Below, piece by piece: positions 7,165 to 15,992 of a stretch of 38,024 nucleotides of DNA. Source of the DNA: DASYML01 sp036399835 (GTDB lineage Bacteria > Acidobacteriota > Blastocatellia > Pyrinomonadales > Pyrinomonadaceae). The stretch is taken from the NCBI GenBank assembly GCA_036399835.1, contig DASWMI010000094.1, forward strand, positions 1 through 38,024, written 5' to 3'. The first letter of the stretch is position 1, and each line of letters begins with the position of its first letter. Under the pieces are notes generated by a model. That model did not search any database. It had not been told where the DNA came from and saw nothing but the letters and a program-made list of their open reading frames with translations. A program made the translations under genes and the position numbers.

Positions 7165-8763
7165 ATGGATGTCCCCCACATTATCGCCGGACGATTCCGC
7201 ATCGAGTGTGAGATCGGCACGGGCGGGATGGGCACTGTCTATCGCGCCACACACCTCGGACTAGAACGGCCCGTCGCCGTCAAAATCATCAAACCCGAAT
7301 TCGCTTCCGACCCGGATGTCACAGAGCGCTTTATGCGCGAGGCACGCACGATGGCAAAGCTGCGCCATCCGCATGCCGCGATGATCTTCGACGCGGGCCA
7401 CCTGCCGGATGGCCGCCACTTCATCGTGATGGAGTATGTCGAAGGCTCTACGCTCTCGGAAATCCTGGCGCGTGAAGGACGCTTTACGCCCGAGCGCGCC
7501 GTGCGTATAGCCTCTGACATCTGCGAAGTCCTGGCCGAAGCGCACAAGCTCGGCATCATCCACCGCGACCTCAAGCCCTCGAATATCATGCTCAACGAGA
7601 GGGGCGTGTGCGTGCTGGATTTCGGCGTTGCCAAAGTCCTGGCAACCTCCGGCGATGCGACCGCGACGCACGCCACGACAGGCTCTGGCATCATCATCGG
7701 GACACCGCGTTACATGTCGCCGGAGCAATGCCTGGGCCAGCGCGTCGGAGCGCGCAGCGACCTTTACAGCCTCGGCGTGCTTCTTTACGAGATGCTGGCA
7801 GGCCGCCCGCCCTTCGTGGATGCTCTGCCCTCGGCTGTGCTCGTCAGGCAGGCCACGGCTGCGCCGCCGCCCTTGCCGCAGGTGCGAGGCGATGTGCCGC
7901 GTGCTCTGGCACTGGCCGTCCACTGCCTGCTTGCCAAGCGGCCCGAAGACCGCCCGATGACGGCTGAAGCGGCGCGCGTCCTGCTGGAAAGAAGCATCAT
8001 GCGGCCCGCCTCTACGCTCCCCGAAGAGCAGCCCTTTGCCTCTACCGTAGCCGCGCTCAACACCGGGAGGAGTCTCTTCTTTCGCGCCATCATGCCGCTC
8101 GCCGTGGTGGCCGTACTGGGCGGGCTGCTTCTAGTCTGGGGCAGCGGTCTACAAAACAACTCGCAGGCGGCCACCTCGCCCTCGACCGAGAGCGGCGCGA
8201 CAGACGTGGCCTCGCGCACCTCTTCATCTCTCGCCGCACGGCCCGCGCCTATCTTGAACTCTGCGCGGATGCCTTCGACGGATGACGCGCGGCGAATCGT
8301 CAACTCTCTGTCGCACGGCCCTGTGAGCGACGTGCGCGTGATACGCAACGGTCGCGGCGCGGCCATCCTTGCGCTTCATGATGAGCGCAGCGCGGGGACG
8401 TCTCATCTTTTTATGCTCGAACGACAGAGCGCGGCGAAGGGATACCGCATCACCGGGCGCGCGCCCCTGGATACGCCGGACTTTAGCGGGGCCGAATGGA
8501 AGGCCGAGAGCCTCGATGTGGATGGCGACGGAAGCGAAGAGGTGCTCTACACGGGCATGCAGACGAAAGGCGCGAAGCCCTCTGGCCGTCTGGTGCTCTA
8601 CGCCCCGCGCAAGCGCCGCGCTTACGCGGTAGGCTTTGAGGCGGGCGGTCGCAATCAAAAGCCTGCGCGCCCCGTCTGGTCCGCCAATGCCCTGACCGAG
8701 GACGCTCTGCTCTACCGCGCATTTCTTCAGCACCGCATGCGCACGCTGCTCACTGCAAAATAA
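7165..8763 (+). CDS. Receptor-type Ser/Thr protein kinase with FG-GAP-like tail
   Basis: 532 aa. The ATG at 7165 was chosen because GAAGG precedes it by 6 bases and the kinase domain begins at once; an upstream ATG at 7123 has no such site. All kinase motifs are intact: glycine loop GTGGMG (18-23), Lys40, Glu59, HRD (133-135) with DLKPSN, DFG (152-154), and SPE (185-187). The domain ends near residue 275. A juxtamembrane stretch leads to one membrane span (about 306-328). An extracytoplasmic domain of about 200 residues then holds a calcium-type DVDGDGSEE loop (451-459), as in FG-GAP/VCBS repeats. The kinase should phosphorylate cytoplasmic proteins in response to something sensed outside. 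It is monocistronic, next to the peptide/regulator module. Confidence 0.93.
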   Translation: MDVPHIIAGRFRIECEIGTGGMGTVYRATHLGLERPVAVKIIKPEFASDPDVTERFMREARTMAKLRHPHAAMIFDAGHLPDGRHFIVMEYVEGSTLSEILAREGRFTPERAVRIASDICEVLAEAHKLGIIHRDLKPSNIMLNERGVCVLDFGVAKVLATSGDATATHATTGSGIIIGTPRYMSPEQCLGQRVGARSDLYSLGVLLYEMLAGRPPFVDALPSAVLVRQATAAPPPLPQVRGDVPRALALAVHCLLAKRPEDRPMTAEAARVLLERSIMRPASTLPEEQPFASTVAALNTGRSLFFRAIMPLAVVAVLGGLLLVWGSGLQNNSQAATSPSTESGATDVASRTSSSLAARPAPILNSARMPSTDDARRIVNSLSHGPVSDVRVIRNGRGAAILALHDERSAGTSHLFMLERQSAAKGYRITGRAPLDTPDFSGAEWKAESLDVDGDGSEEVLYTGMQTKGAKPSGRLVLYAPRKRRAYAVGFEAGGRNQKPARPVWSANALTEDALLYRAFLQHRMRTLLTAK

Positions 8764-8767
8764 CAGG

Positions 8768-8792
8768 GTCAAAAATCAGCGGCGGTTTTGAC
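8768..8792 (+). terminator. Weak hairpin after the kinase gene
   Basis: GTCAAAA (8768-8774) pairs with TTTTGAC (8786-8792) just after the kinase stop. It is AT-rich without a clean T-run, so termination is uncertain. The rest of the 8764-8978 gap shows nothing I can name. Confidence 0.3.
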
Positions 8793-8978
8793 TTGAAAAT
8801 CGGGGCTGTTGTCTTAGCGGCTCTTTAAATTCAGATCGGACCGCGAACAGAAAACAATCTCTCTTCATCAGACGGGCCGGGCGTGCACTTGCCGCGCGCC
8901 AGCCCTCCATGCCAAGATACGCCTGCTCTGCCGATCATCTTTTTCCTGACCTTTAATAATGCGAAGTAGTTCCCCGCT

Positions 8979-9608
8979 ATGAGCCGCGCCCAATTCGATC
9001 AAGCCGCCTGCGACCAGTTGTCCCAGTGCATACAGGAGATCGAAGCCGAGACGGATGCCGAGCTGGTCCTGGTCGTGCGTGCGCGCTCCGGCTCGTATCG
9101 TCACGCTGACTATCTCTTCGGCGCTCTACTGGCCTTCGCGGGGCTGCTCTTTCTGCTCTTCTCGCCGTTTGAATTTGCACACTACTGGGTCGCCTTCGAC
9201 ATCGCGCTCCTCTTTGCGCTCGGCGCTTTTCTCTCTTCGCGGAGCAGCCATCTGCGGCGACTCCTGACGACGAAAAAGTATCGCGCGGATGCTGTGCGCA
9301 CACATGCGGCGGCGATGTTTTACGAGGCCGGAATCGCCAACACGAATTCGGAGATGGGCGTGCTCATCTATCTCTCTCTACTGGAAAGGCGGCTCGAACT
9401 TTTTGCTGATCGCGGAGTCCTCAGCGCGACGCCGCCCCTCGAATGGAACGACCATCTGTTTGCGCTTCATCAAGCCGGACGCGAACCGCAGCTACAAACC
9501 CTGCTCGCGCGGCTGCGCGAGCTGGGCGCGCTCCTCAAAGAGCATCTGCCGCCGACGGGCGAGAATCCAAACGAGCTACCGGACATGCCGCGCTTCGACC
9601 TGAAATGA
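8979..9608 (+). CDS. TPM-domain membrane protein
   Basis: 209 aa. The N-terminal 'IQEIEAETDAELVLVVRARSG' matches the start of the TPM (TLP18.3/Psb32/MOLO-1) domain. It is interrupted by two membrane spans at about residues 46-64 and 68-87, and the domain resumes with 'RTHAAAMFYEAGIANTNSEMGVLIYLSLLERRLELFADRG', ending near residue 185. Bacterial TPM proteins are membrane-associated; some plant homologues act in photosystem II repair and some have phosphatase activity, but the bacterial role is unknown. It overlaps the Tim44-like gene by ATGA (9605-9608), so both are translated together. Such TPM/Tim44-like pairs suggest one membrane complex. Confidence 0.82.
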   Translation: MSRAQFDQAACDQLSQCIQEIEAETDAELVLVVRARSGSYRHADYLFGALLAFAGLLFLLFSPFEFAHYWVAFDIALLFALGAFLSSRSSHLRRLLTTKKYRADAVRTHAAAMFYEAGIANTNSEMGVLIYLSLLERRLELFADRGVLSATPPLEWNDHLFALHQAGREPQLQTLLARLRELGALLKEHLPPTGENPNELPDMPRFDLK

Positions 9609-11176
9609 ATCGTCAAAGACACATACGCCCTTACTTAGGCCTGATTGCGTTGGCGGCCATCGTTTGCCTGACGCTGGCGGGAGTGGTCCTCTTTGCTCCC
9701 GAAGCATGGGCGCGTGTCGGCGGCGGGCAGTCCTACGGCGGCGGCAGGCGCAGCGGCGGGAGCGGCGGCGGTGACGGCGGTGGGATCGCCTGGCTCGTCT
9801 ACCTGCTCGTCAGGCTGACGATTGATTATCCGGCGATAGGCATTCCGCTCGACCTGCTCTTTATCGGTTACATAGGCTATCGCTTTGTCCGTCGTAGTCG
9901 AAGACAGCCGAACTTCAATTCCAATCAGACCCTGATGGGGCAAGCTGCTCAAACAGGCCCTGCGGTTGACTGGTCCGGCAGACCGCAGAGCTTTGAGAGA
10001 CAGTTCGAGTTTCTGCGCCGCTTCGACCCGAATTTTTCCGAGATTATTTTTACGGACTTTTGCTATGCGCTCTATGCGCGTGCCGAGGACGCGCGCGGGC
10101 GCGGCCCGCAGGTTCTGGACCAGCTCTCTCCTTATCTCAGCGCGGAGGCGCGACAATCTCTTCTCGGTCGCAATCCGCAGAACCTGAAGCGTGTCGCGGG
10201 CATCATCATCGGCGCGATGCGGATTGCGGACGTGCGCGGACTACAGACACCATTGGTCCAAATCAGCGTCGAGTTTGAAGCCAACTACACGGAGATATTG
10301 GGCCAGGAGGGAAGCGACGGCGGGGAGATGACTTACTACGTGCGCGAACGCTGGGAGCTTGAGCGCAGGCGCGATGTGCTCTCGCCTCCGCCCGCACAGG
10401 CCACGGCGCTGCATTGTCCGCGTTGCGGCGCGGCGCTTCAGAAGGAGACAAGCGGCGCATGCTCTTTCTGCGGCACAAAGATCGAGAGCGGCGAGTTTCA
10501 ATGGTTCGTCCGGCAGATTAACCTGCTCAGCCGAGAGGCGCGTGGACCAATGCTGACAGGCAACGTGCAGGAAGTCGGGACGGATTACCCGACCGTCATG
10601 CAGCCGAATTTTGTCAACATGCGCGCGGCCTTCGAGCGTCATCATCCGACCTTTTCATGGAGCGAGTTTCAATCGCGCGCCGCCCTCATCTTTAACGAAT
10701 TGCAGGCCGCCTGGTCCACGCTTCGATGGGAGCGAGCGCGCCCGCACGAGACGGACAATATTTTCCAGATGCATCAATACTGGATAGAGGCTTACAAGCG
10801 ACAACGGCTGCGCAACATTCTGGACCGCTGCTCGATTAAGCAGATGCAGCCCGTCAAGCTCAAGGAGGATGCCTTCTACAACTCGATTACCTTGCGCATC
10901 TGGGCCGAAGGGTATGACTACACGGTGGACGAGGCGGGCCGCGTCGTCGCAGGCTCGAACAATCAAATCCGGAGCTGGAGCGAATACTGGACCTTTATAC
11001 GCAGTCGCCAGGCGAGTTCTGCGCGCACGCACGCGGACCTCAACTGTCCTAACTGCGGCGCGCCGCTCAAAGTCAACATGACTGGCATCTGCGAATTCTG
11101 CGGCGGCAAGATAACTTCCGGCGAGTTCGACTGGGTGCTCTCGAAGATCGAGCAGGATGAATCCTACGCCGGATGA
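9605..11176 (+). CDS. Tim44-like membrane protein with two duplicated zinc-ribbon modules
   Basis: 523 aa from the ATG that overlaps the TPM stop (ATGA). A hydrophobic N-terminal segment (residues about 10-32) is followed by a Gly-rich stretch (GGGQSYGGG and more), then a second hydrophobic segment. This arrangement is typical of bacterial Tim44-like proteins. Two Tim44-like (NTF2-fold) units follow, about residues 115-270 and 320-470. Each ends in a zinc ribbon of the same form: CPxCGAxL, about 8 residues, then CxFCGxKIxSGEFxW (about 277-305 and 485-515). The two halves are clearly an internal duplication. Tim44-like domains bind membranes or proteins; no specific function is known here. Confidence 0.85.
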   Translation: MNRQRHIRPYLGLIALAAIVCLTLAGVVLFAPEAWARVGGGQSYGGGRRSGGSGGGDGGGIAWLVYLLVRLTIDYPAIGIPLDLLFIGYIGYRFVRRSRRQPNFNSNQTLMGQAAQTGPAVDWSGRPQSFERQFEFLRRFDPNFSEIIFTDFCYALYARAEDARGRGPQVLDQLSPYLSAEARQSLLGRNPQNLKRVAGIIIGAMRIADVRGLQTPLVQISVEFEANYTEILGQEGSDGGEMTYYVRERWELERRRDVLSPPPAQATALHCPRCGAALQKETSGACSFCGTKIESGEFQWFVRQINLLSREARGPMLTGNVQEVGTDYPTVMQPNFVNMRAAFERHHPTFSWSEFQSRAALIFNELQAAWSTLRWERARPHETDNIFQMHQYWIEAYKRQRLRNILDRCSIKQMQPVKLKEDAFYNSITLRIWAEGYDYTVDEAGRVVAGSNNQIRSWSEYWTFIRSRQASSARTHADLNCPNCGAPLKVNMTGICEFCGGKITSGEFDWVLSKIEQDESYAG

Positions 11177-11350
11177 GCGCGTGCCGAACCCTCCGGAATC
11201 CTGTAAACTCCTCTCCTGGGATAAAGGCTAAGCTATCTTGCATCCATAAAAATGGAACTAAATTTCGGAACATCCCCCGCGCATTTTTCGTCATCGAACA
11301 GCTTGTCAGTTCATCAGCCCCGAAACTCTTCGCAAGGTTGAATCACCGGA

Positions 11351-12814
11351 ATGGAGCTTTCTTCAGTGAAACGCTATCTTCTAATCTTTGCAATTATCTG
11401 GTCCATGCTCGCGCCGCTGACCGCGCCGCCCGCCCGGGCCTCCGCGCAAGCTGCTGGTCCACAACGCAAACAGGTCGCCGCTGGTCCAGTCGCTGCCGCT
11501 GCTCCGGCGCACATCCAGCCCGCGCAGTTTATCAATCGCGTCCTGCCCAACGGCCTTGAGGTCATCATTCTCGAAGACCATGCCGTGCCGCTCGTGACGA
11601 TTGAGCTGGCCGTCAAGAACGGCTCTTACACTGAGCCGCCTGAGCTAAACGGGCTGTCGCATCTTTACGAGCACATGTTCTTTAAGGCCAACCGCGCCAT
11701 CGCGGACCAGGAAGATTATCTCAAGACGATAGGCCAGCTCGGCATCGCTTACAACGGCTCGACGCGCGAGGAGGTCGTCAATTATTACTTCACGACGACC
11801 AGCCCGAACCTGCGCACGGCGATGCAGTTTATGAAGGACTCCGCGCGCTACCCGCTCTTTGATGACCGCGAGTTTGAGCGCGAGCGCGAGGTCGTTATCG
11901 GCGAGATAGACCGCAACGAGTCGAACCCTTATTACTATCTCAACAAGGAGATGAACGAGCGGCTCTTCTCTAAATTTACGAGCCGCAAGAATCCGCTCGG
12001 AAATCGTGAGACCGTTTCGACCGCGACGACCGCGAAGATGAAGCTTATCCAGTCGCGCTATTATGTGCCGAACAATTCCGCGCTCGTCGTCACGGGCGAC
12101 GTTAAACCGGAAGAGGTCTTCGAGTTGGCCCAGAAGTTTTTCGGCGACTGGGCGCGACGCGAGAAAGACCCGTTTGTCGAATTCCCGCTCGTCGAGCATC
12201 CCCCGCTGACAAAGAGCGAAGGGACTGTCATCAGGCAGCCGGTCCAGAATGTCATCATAGAGATCGGCTGGCATGGGCCGTCCATCGGCAAGGACAACGC
12301 GGCCACTTACGCGGCGGACGTTTTCTCTTTTATCCTGCGCCAGCCGAACTCTCGCTTTCAGCGTGCGCTTGTGGACACGGGCCTCGTGACAGCCGTTGAC
12401 GTGGGCTATTACACGCAGCGCAACGTTGGTCCAATCAACGTCATCGCGCAGACCACGCCGGACAAGGCGCGCGCCGCGCTTCGCGCCATCTATAACGAGA
12501 TTGCTCACTTCAACGATAAGGACTACTACACGGACGAGCAACTGGAAAGCGCCAAGTCGCTCCTTGAGGCAGACGATCTCTATTCGCGCGAGAAGCTGAG
12601 CGATTACACGCACACGCTCTCTTTCTGGTGGGCCTCTACGGGGATTGATTATTTTCGCGGCTACCAGGGAAACCTGCGCAGCACTTCGCGCGCGGACATC
12701 AGCCGTTATGTCTCGACCTACATTCAAGGCAAGCCGCACATAGGGCTGGCGCTGATGTCTGAAGAGGCACAGCAGCAGGCGCGTTTGACGCCGGAAGATT
12801 TAATCGGACAATGA
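11351..12814 (+). CDS. M16 zinc peptidase, catalytic subunit (exported)
   Basis: 487 aa with an N-terminal signal peptide (hydrophobic residues about 9-30, Ala-rich cleavage region). The inverted zinc motif HxxEH is intact (H104-L-Y-E107-H108), and the third ligand is probably E185 in 'VVIGEIDRNE', 77 residues after H108 as in the pitrilysin/insulinase family. Two M16 halves follow, with 'HLYEHMFFKAN' early and a 'YYVPNNSALVVTGD' segment around residue 240. The protein degrades peptides in the periplasm. It overlaps or abuts the second M16 gene, which lacks HxxEH, so the two should form the usual active/inactive heterodimer. A GTG 15 bases downstream is an alternative start. Confidence 0.93.
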   Translation: MELSSVKRYLLIFAIIWSMLAPLTAPPARASAQAAGPQRKQVAAGPVAAAAPAHIQPAQFINRVLPNGLEVIILEDHAVPLVTIELAVKNGSYTEPPELNGLSHLYEHMFFKANRAIADQEDYLKTIGQLGIAYNGSTREEVVNYYFTTTSPNLRTAMQFMKDSARYPLFDDREFEREREVVIGEIDRNESNPYYYLNKEMNERLFSKFTSRKNPLGNRETVSTATTAKMKLIQSRYYVPNNSALVVTGDVKPEEVFELAQKFFGDWARREKDPFVEFPLVEHPPLTKSEGTVIRQPVQNVIIEIGWHGPSIGKDNAATYAADVFSFILRQPNSRFQRALVDTGLVTAVDVGYYTQRNVGPINVIAQTTPDKARAALRAIYNEIAHFNDKDYYTDEQLESAKSLLEADDLYSREKLSDYTHTLSFWWASTGIDYFRGYQGNLRSTSRADISRYVSTYIQGKPHIGLALMSEEAQQQARLTPEDLIGQ

Positions 12815-12852
12815 AAAAGCAGCATCCGGCAGATAGAGATAAAAAAGTCATG

Positions 12853-12880
12853 AGTCTGAAGTCCAGAGTCTGGAGTCAAA
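12853..12880 (+). repeat. Four tandem 7-nt units
   Basis: AGTCTGA, AGTCCAG, AGTCTGG, AGTCAAA run head to tail with a constant AGTC. They lie between the two M16 genes, in what would be an N-terminal extension of the second if ATG 12811 were used. Confidence 0.8.
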
Positions 12881-12888
12881 GAGCAGTT

Positions 12889-14310
12889 ATGGAGAAAGAA
12901 ACTATCGCGCCTGGCTTTCAACTGAGACGCTTGCTGGCGACGGCCTTGTTTGTCATCGCCCTGGCGTATAGCAACAACGGCGCGGCGCAGGGACAGCAGG
13001 GCGCGCAGCAGCAGCAGGCTACGCCGGGCCAGGCCGCCGTAGTCAAGAGCGTCGAAGCGCAGCAGGCCGCGCTGGTCACGGAGTTTGAGGTCAACGGGCT
13101 GAAGGTGCTGGTCAAGCGGCGCGAGGGCAGCCAGACTGTGGCGGCAGGGCTTTTCCTGCGCGGCGGCTCAAGCAATATCACTGCGCAGAACGCTGGGATA
13201 GAGGCGCTCATGCTGGCTACCATGTCCGAGGCCAGCGCGGGGTTTCCGCGCGAGCGTATGCGCACGGAGACGGCGCGGATGGGGACGGTCATCGGCTCTA
13301 ACGTCAATTACGATTACTCGGCTCTGACCCTGCGCTCGACGCGCCAGCACTTCGACCGCTCATGGGAGATATTTACGGATGTCGCGCTGCGCCCGTCGTT
13401 CTCGAAGGAGGACGTGTCGCTCATGCAGTCTCGCATCGTCGCTTCGTTGCGCGATGATACGGACGACCCGGACACATACTTGCAGCGTTTGCAGGAGCGC
13501 TCGGCTTACGCGGGCCATCCTTATCTCAATCGCCCTGAGGGAACGGCTGAGACCGTGGGTCGGCTGACGGTCGAAGACCTGCGCAAGTATCATCAACAGA
13601 TGATGCAGACTTCGCGGCTGCTCCTCGTTATTATAGGCGATCTGGATGCCGCTCAACTGAAGGCGCGCATCAACGACTCTTTCGGTAAGCTGCCGCGCGG
13701 CGATTATCGCCCGCAGCCTCTGCCGCAGCTCTCCTTCACAGCCCCGACCGTCGAAGTGACGCAGAGAGGCTTGCCGACCAACTATATACAGGGACTCTTT
13801 ACCGCGCCCGCGCTGACGGCGGAAGACATTTACCCTATGCGCGTAGCCTCTTCAATTCTGCGCGACCGCGTTTTTGAAGAAGTGCGTGTGAGGCGCAATC
13901 TTTCTTATGCGCCGAGCGCCTTTCTGGGCAGCCAGGGCGCAAACGTCGGCGGCATCTACGTGACGGCGGTTGATGCCAACCAGGCCATACGCGTCATGCT
14001 CAACGAGATTGGCCGCTTGCAGCACGAGCAGATTGGCCGCGACGATATTACGGCCATCGTCGGGCAATACCTGACCAGCTATTACATAGGACAGGAGACG
14101 AACGCCGCGCAGGTCGGCGAGCTGGCCCAGTACGAATTAATCGGCGGCGGCTGGCGCAACTCGCTCGACCTCATCGAGCACATACGCGCCGTCTCGCCCG
14201 CAGATGTCCAACGCGTGGCGAAAAAGTACATGCGCAATATACGCTTCGTCGTCATCGGCGACCCCGCGCGGATTGACAAGAACGTCTTCACGACACAGGC
14301 CGGAGAATAA
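12889..14310 (+). CDS. M16 peptidase-like, non-catalytic partner (exported)
   Basis: 473 aa from the ATG at 12889. The frame is open back to an ATG at 12811 that overlaps the first M16 stop (ATGA). That extension would be encoded by a short tandem repeat and would push the signal peptide to residue 40, so I prefer 12889, where the hydrophobic core (LLATALFVIALAY) starts at residue 15. The M16 fold is recognisable throughout ('YDYSALTLRSTRQHFD', 'EVRVRRNLSYAPSAF'). However, where HxxEH should lie the sequence reads AGIEALMLATMSE, so zinc cannot be bound. The C-terminal R/Y pair (NLSYA) that binds substrate is kept. This is the usual inactive subunit. Confidence 0.88.
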   Translation: MEKETIAPGFQLRRLLATALFVIALAYSNNGAAQGQQGAQQQQATPGQAAVVKSVEAQQAALVTEFEVNGLKVLVKRREGSQTVAAGLFLRGGSSNITAQNAGIEALMLATMSEASAGFPRERMRTETARMGTVIGSNVNYDYSALTLRSTRQHFDRSWEIFTDVALRPSFSKEDVSLMQSRIVASLRDDTDDPDTYLQRLQERSAYAGHPYLNRPEGTAETVGRLTVEDLRKYHQQMMQTSRLLLVIIGDLDAAQLKARINDSFGKLPRGDYRPQPLPQLSFTAPTVEVTQRGLPTNYIQGLFTAPALTAEDIYPMRVASSILRDRVFEEVRVRRNLSYAPSAFLGSQGANVGGIYVTAVDANQAIRVMLNEIGRLQHEQIGRDDITAIVGQYLTSYYIGQETNAAQVGELAQYELIGGGWRNSLDLIEHIRAVSPADVQRVAKKYMRNIRFVVIGDPARIDKNVFTTQAGE

Positions 14311-14330
14311 AAGGCCAGCCGGAAATAATG

Positions 14331-14381
14331 AATGAGGAATGCGGAATGAAAGCAACAGGCTCTCATTCCGCATTCCTCATT
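14331..14381. terminator. Bidirectional hairpin built from 7-nt units
   Basis: A perfect 19-bp inverted repeat (14331-14349 with 14363-14381) with a 13-base loop lies between the convergent M16 and protease-TPR genes. The left arm reads AATGAGG, AATGCGG, AATGA(AA), a period of 7. ATGAAAGC spans the inner end of the arm. It probably terminates both transcripts. Confidence 0.8.
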
Positions 14382-14403
14382 TATCACTGCCGCTCTCTCG
14401 CGT

Positions 14404-15564
14404 TTATCTCTGAATCTCGCCGAGCAGTTTGCTGTAAAGCTCCGTATCGAGCGATTGAAGGATGCGGCTTTGCCGGATGGCTGAGTAGCGGTCGCCCATT
14501 TCGAGATAGGTCATGCCGAGGTTGTAGTAGGCTTCGGGCTGTCCCGGCTGTAGACGCGCGGCCTGCTTGTAAGCTTCTATCGCCTCCGTGAATCTGGCCG
14601 CGAAGTAGAAGGCGTCGCCCAGCTTGTTAAAGGCTTCGACGGAATCCGGGCGCAGCTCTATGGCGCGGCGATAAGCCTTGATAGCATCGCTATTCTTGCC
14701 CTGCTTGACCTTGCAATAGCCGACCTGTATCCAGGCGTCCGCGCGGTTCGGATTTTTGTTGACGGTGCTCTCGAAATAGCCGAGCGCGTTGTCGTAGTTG
14801 CCGAGCCAGAGCAGGTTCAAGCCTGTCCGGTAGCCCCATTCGGCCTGCGCTTCGGATTGCTGAACGCTTCTGGTGCGCGCCGCCAGCTCGTCAAACGAGA
14901 GCAGCATTTCGCGCGGCTCAAGGGCTGCCACGCGTGCCGCGCCGAGCGCGAGGTTGATGTTCTGCCCGTTCGTCACCTTGATGGTGATAATCCCTATCAC
15001 CTGCCCCTTCATGTTAAAGAGCGGGCTGCCGCTGTTGCCGTTCGAGATGGGAGCCGTGACCTGTATGATCTTGCCCAGGTTCGGCACTTCGCGCACGGCT
15101 GAGACGATGCCGTCCGAGACAGAGCCTTCGAGCCTGAGCGGGTTGCCGATAACGAAAATCCTCTCGCCCTCTTCCGGTATCAAGGTGGTCAATTCCAGCG
15201 CGCGCGCTCGCTGCGCGTCCGGCATGTTGATGCTCAGGATGGCAAGGTCCGCCTCTTCATCAAGGCGGGCCATCCCGTTGACAGGATAGGTTCTGCCCTT
15301 ACCCTCGAAGGTTCTAATCTCTACGCGGCGCGCTCCCTCCAAGACGTGAAGGTTGGTTGCGACCTGGCCGGGAGCGATAAAGAAGCCGCTCCCAGTGAGC
15401 AGCACTTCGCCTTTGGCGTCGTAGGTGACGACGGAAACGACCGAAGGCTTAACGCGCTTGACCAGCTCAGGGAGCGATGCTTCCTGCGCCCGCGCGCTCT
15501 GCGTGTTGATGATTAAGAGGAAGAGAGAAAGGGCTAGCCAGAGGGGGGATGTGGATTTCTGCAT
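14404..15564 (-). CDS. Exported trypsin-like serine protease with C-terminal TPRs
   Basis: 386 aa. There is a signal peptide at residues 1-26 (core LALSLFLLII, cleavage after SARA). Residues 35-210 form an HtrA/trypsin-like (S1C) domain with the full triad: H73 in 'TNLHVLEG', D106 in 'EEADLAIL', S178 in 'NGNSGSP'. HtrA would have a PDZ domain next; here three TPR repeats follow instead (about 235-370, for example 'GNYDNALGYFESTVNKNPNRADAWIQ', 'KNSDAIKAYRRAIELRPDSVEAFNKLGDA'). It probably cleaves or guards misfolded periplasmic proteins, with the TPRs recruiting partners. It is monocistronic on the minus strand, with a long 428-base gap upstream. Confidence 0.92.
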   Translation of the reverse strand: MQKSTSPLWLALSLFLLIINTQSARAQEASLPELVKRVKPSVVSVVTYDAKGEVLLTGSGFFIAPGQVATNLHVLEGARRVEIRTFEGKGRTYPVNGMARLDEEADLAILSINMPDAQRARALELTTLIPEEGERIFVIGNPLRLEGSVSDGIVSAVREVPNLGKIIQVTAPISNGNSGSPLFNMKGQVIGIITIKVTNGQNINLALGAARVAALEPREMLLSFDELAARTRSVQQSEAQAEWGYRTGLNLLWLGNYDNALGYFESTVNKNPNRADAWIQVGYCKVKQGKNSDAIKAYRRAIELRPDSVEAFNKLGDAFYFAARFTEAIEAYKQAARLQPGQPEAYYNLGMTYLEMGDRYSAIRQSRILQSLDTELYSKLLGEIQR

Positions 15565-15880
15565 GGCTCAAGCATTTCGGTTTCGGGCCTTTTAGTCGTG
15601 CCCGAAGTAAAGGAGGTCTCGGCGGGGACCGAAGTCTCCTTGTGCGAAAGGGGGAATCATCGCATCGTTTGCGACGACCGTTGCCTGCTTGTCAGTTTGA
15701 ATCCGGCGCTTTCAGTTGCCAGCGCCATTTGATGCCGGGTGTGCTCTCTTTGGTCCAGCGGGCCGGGAGTCGCGTGCCCGCCGAACCTGTTCGGCATTAG
15801 AAATATATCACACTCGGGAAGGGTCAAGGCAAACTAATTATTAAAGGGCCTATAGAAAGCCTCGCAGGCAAGAGCAGATT
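15565..15880. other. Promoter-sized gap without a recognised gene
   Basis: 316 bases upstream of the protease-TPR gene. An AT-rich stretch around 15798-15850 is the likeliest promoter region for that gene, but no clear -35/-10 pair stood out. No ORF of note was found. Confidence 0.4.
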
Positions 15881-15923
15881 GAAAACGAAAAAGGGAAGGC
15901 CGCCTTCCATCGAAGACGGCCTT
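15881..15923 (-). terminator. Intrinsic terminator of the Thr-rich protein gene
   Basis: A 12-bp stem with one mismatch (15912-15923 with 15896-15907) and a 4-base loop is followed on the minus strand by CCCTTTTTCGTTTTC, a good T-run. It is the best-formed intrinsic terminator in the window. Confidence 0.8.
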
Positions 15924-15945
15924 CACCGCTTGTTTTCTAAGTGTC

Positions 15946-15979
15946 AAAGCAGAGAGCGAGACGGCTCGTTCTCTGCTTT
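15946..15979 (-). terminator. Second hairpin after the Thr-rich protein gene
   Basis: A 15-base stem (14 pairs) with an ACGG loop lies just 14 bases after the stop of the exported Thr-rich protein and before the main terminator. It may protect the 3' end of the RNA. Confidence 0.6.
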
Positions 15980-15992
15980 GGCCTCTCGATCC

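Noticed and set aside
7261..7923. Antisense open frame of 220 aa
   Set aside because: It lies opposite the kinase catalytic domain and is a shadow.
11645..12739. Antisense open frame of 364 aa on the minus strand
   Set aside because: It is opposite the catalytic M16 gene, with Arg/Val-rich composition typical of a shadow and no motif.
12853..12880. CRISPR-like repeats
   Set aside because: Units are 7 bases with no spacers and no cas genes nearby; the same holds for the other tandem arrays.
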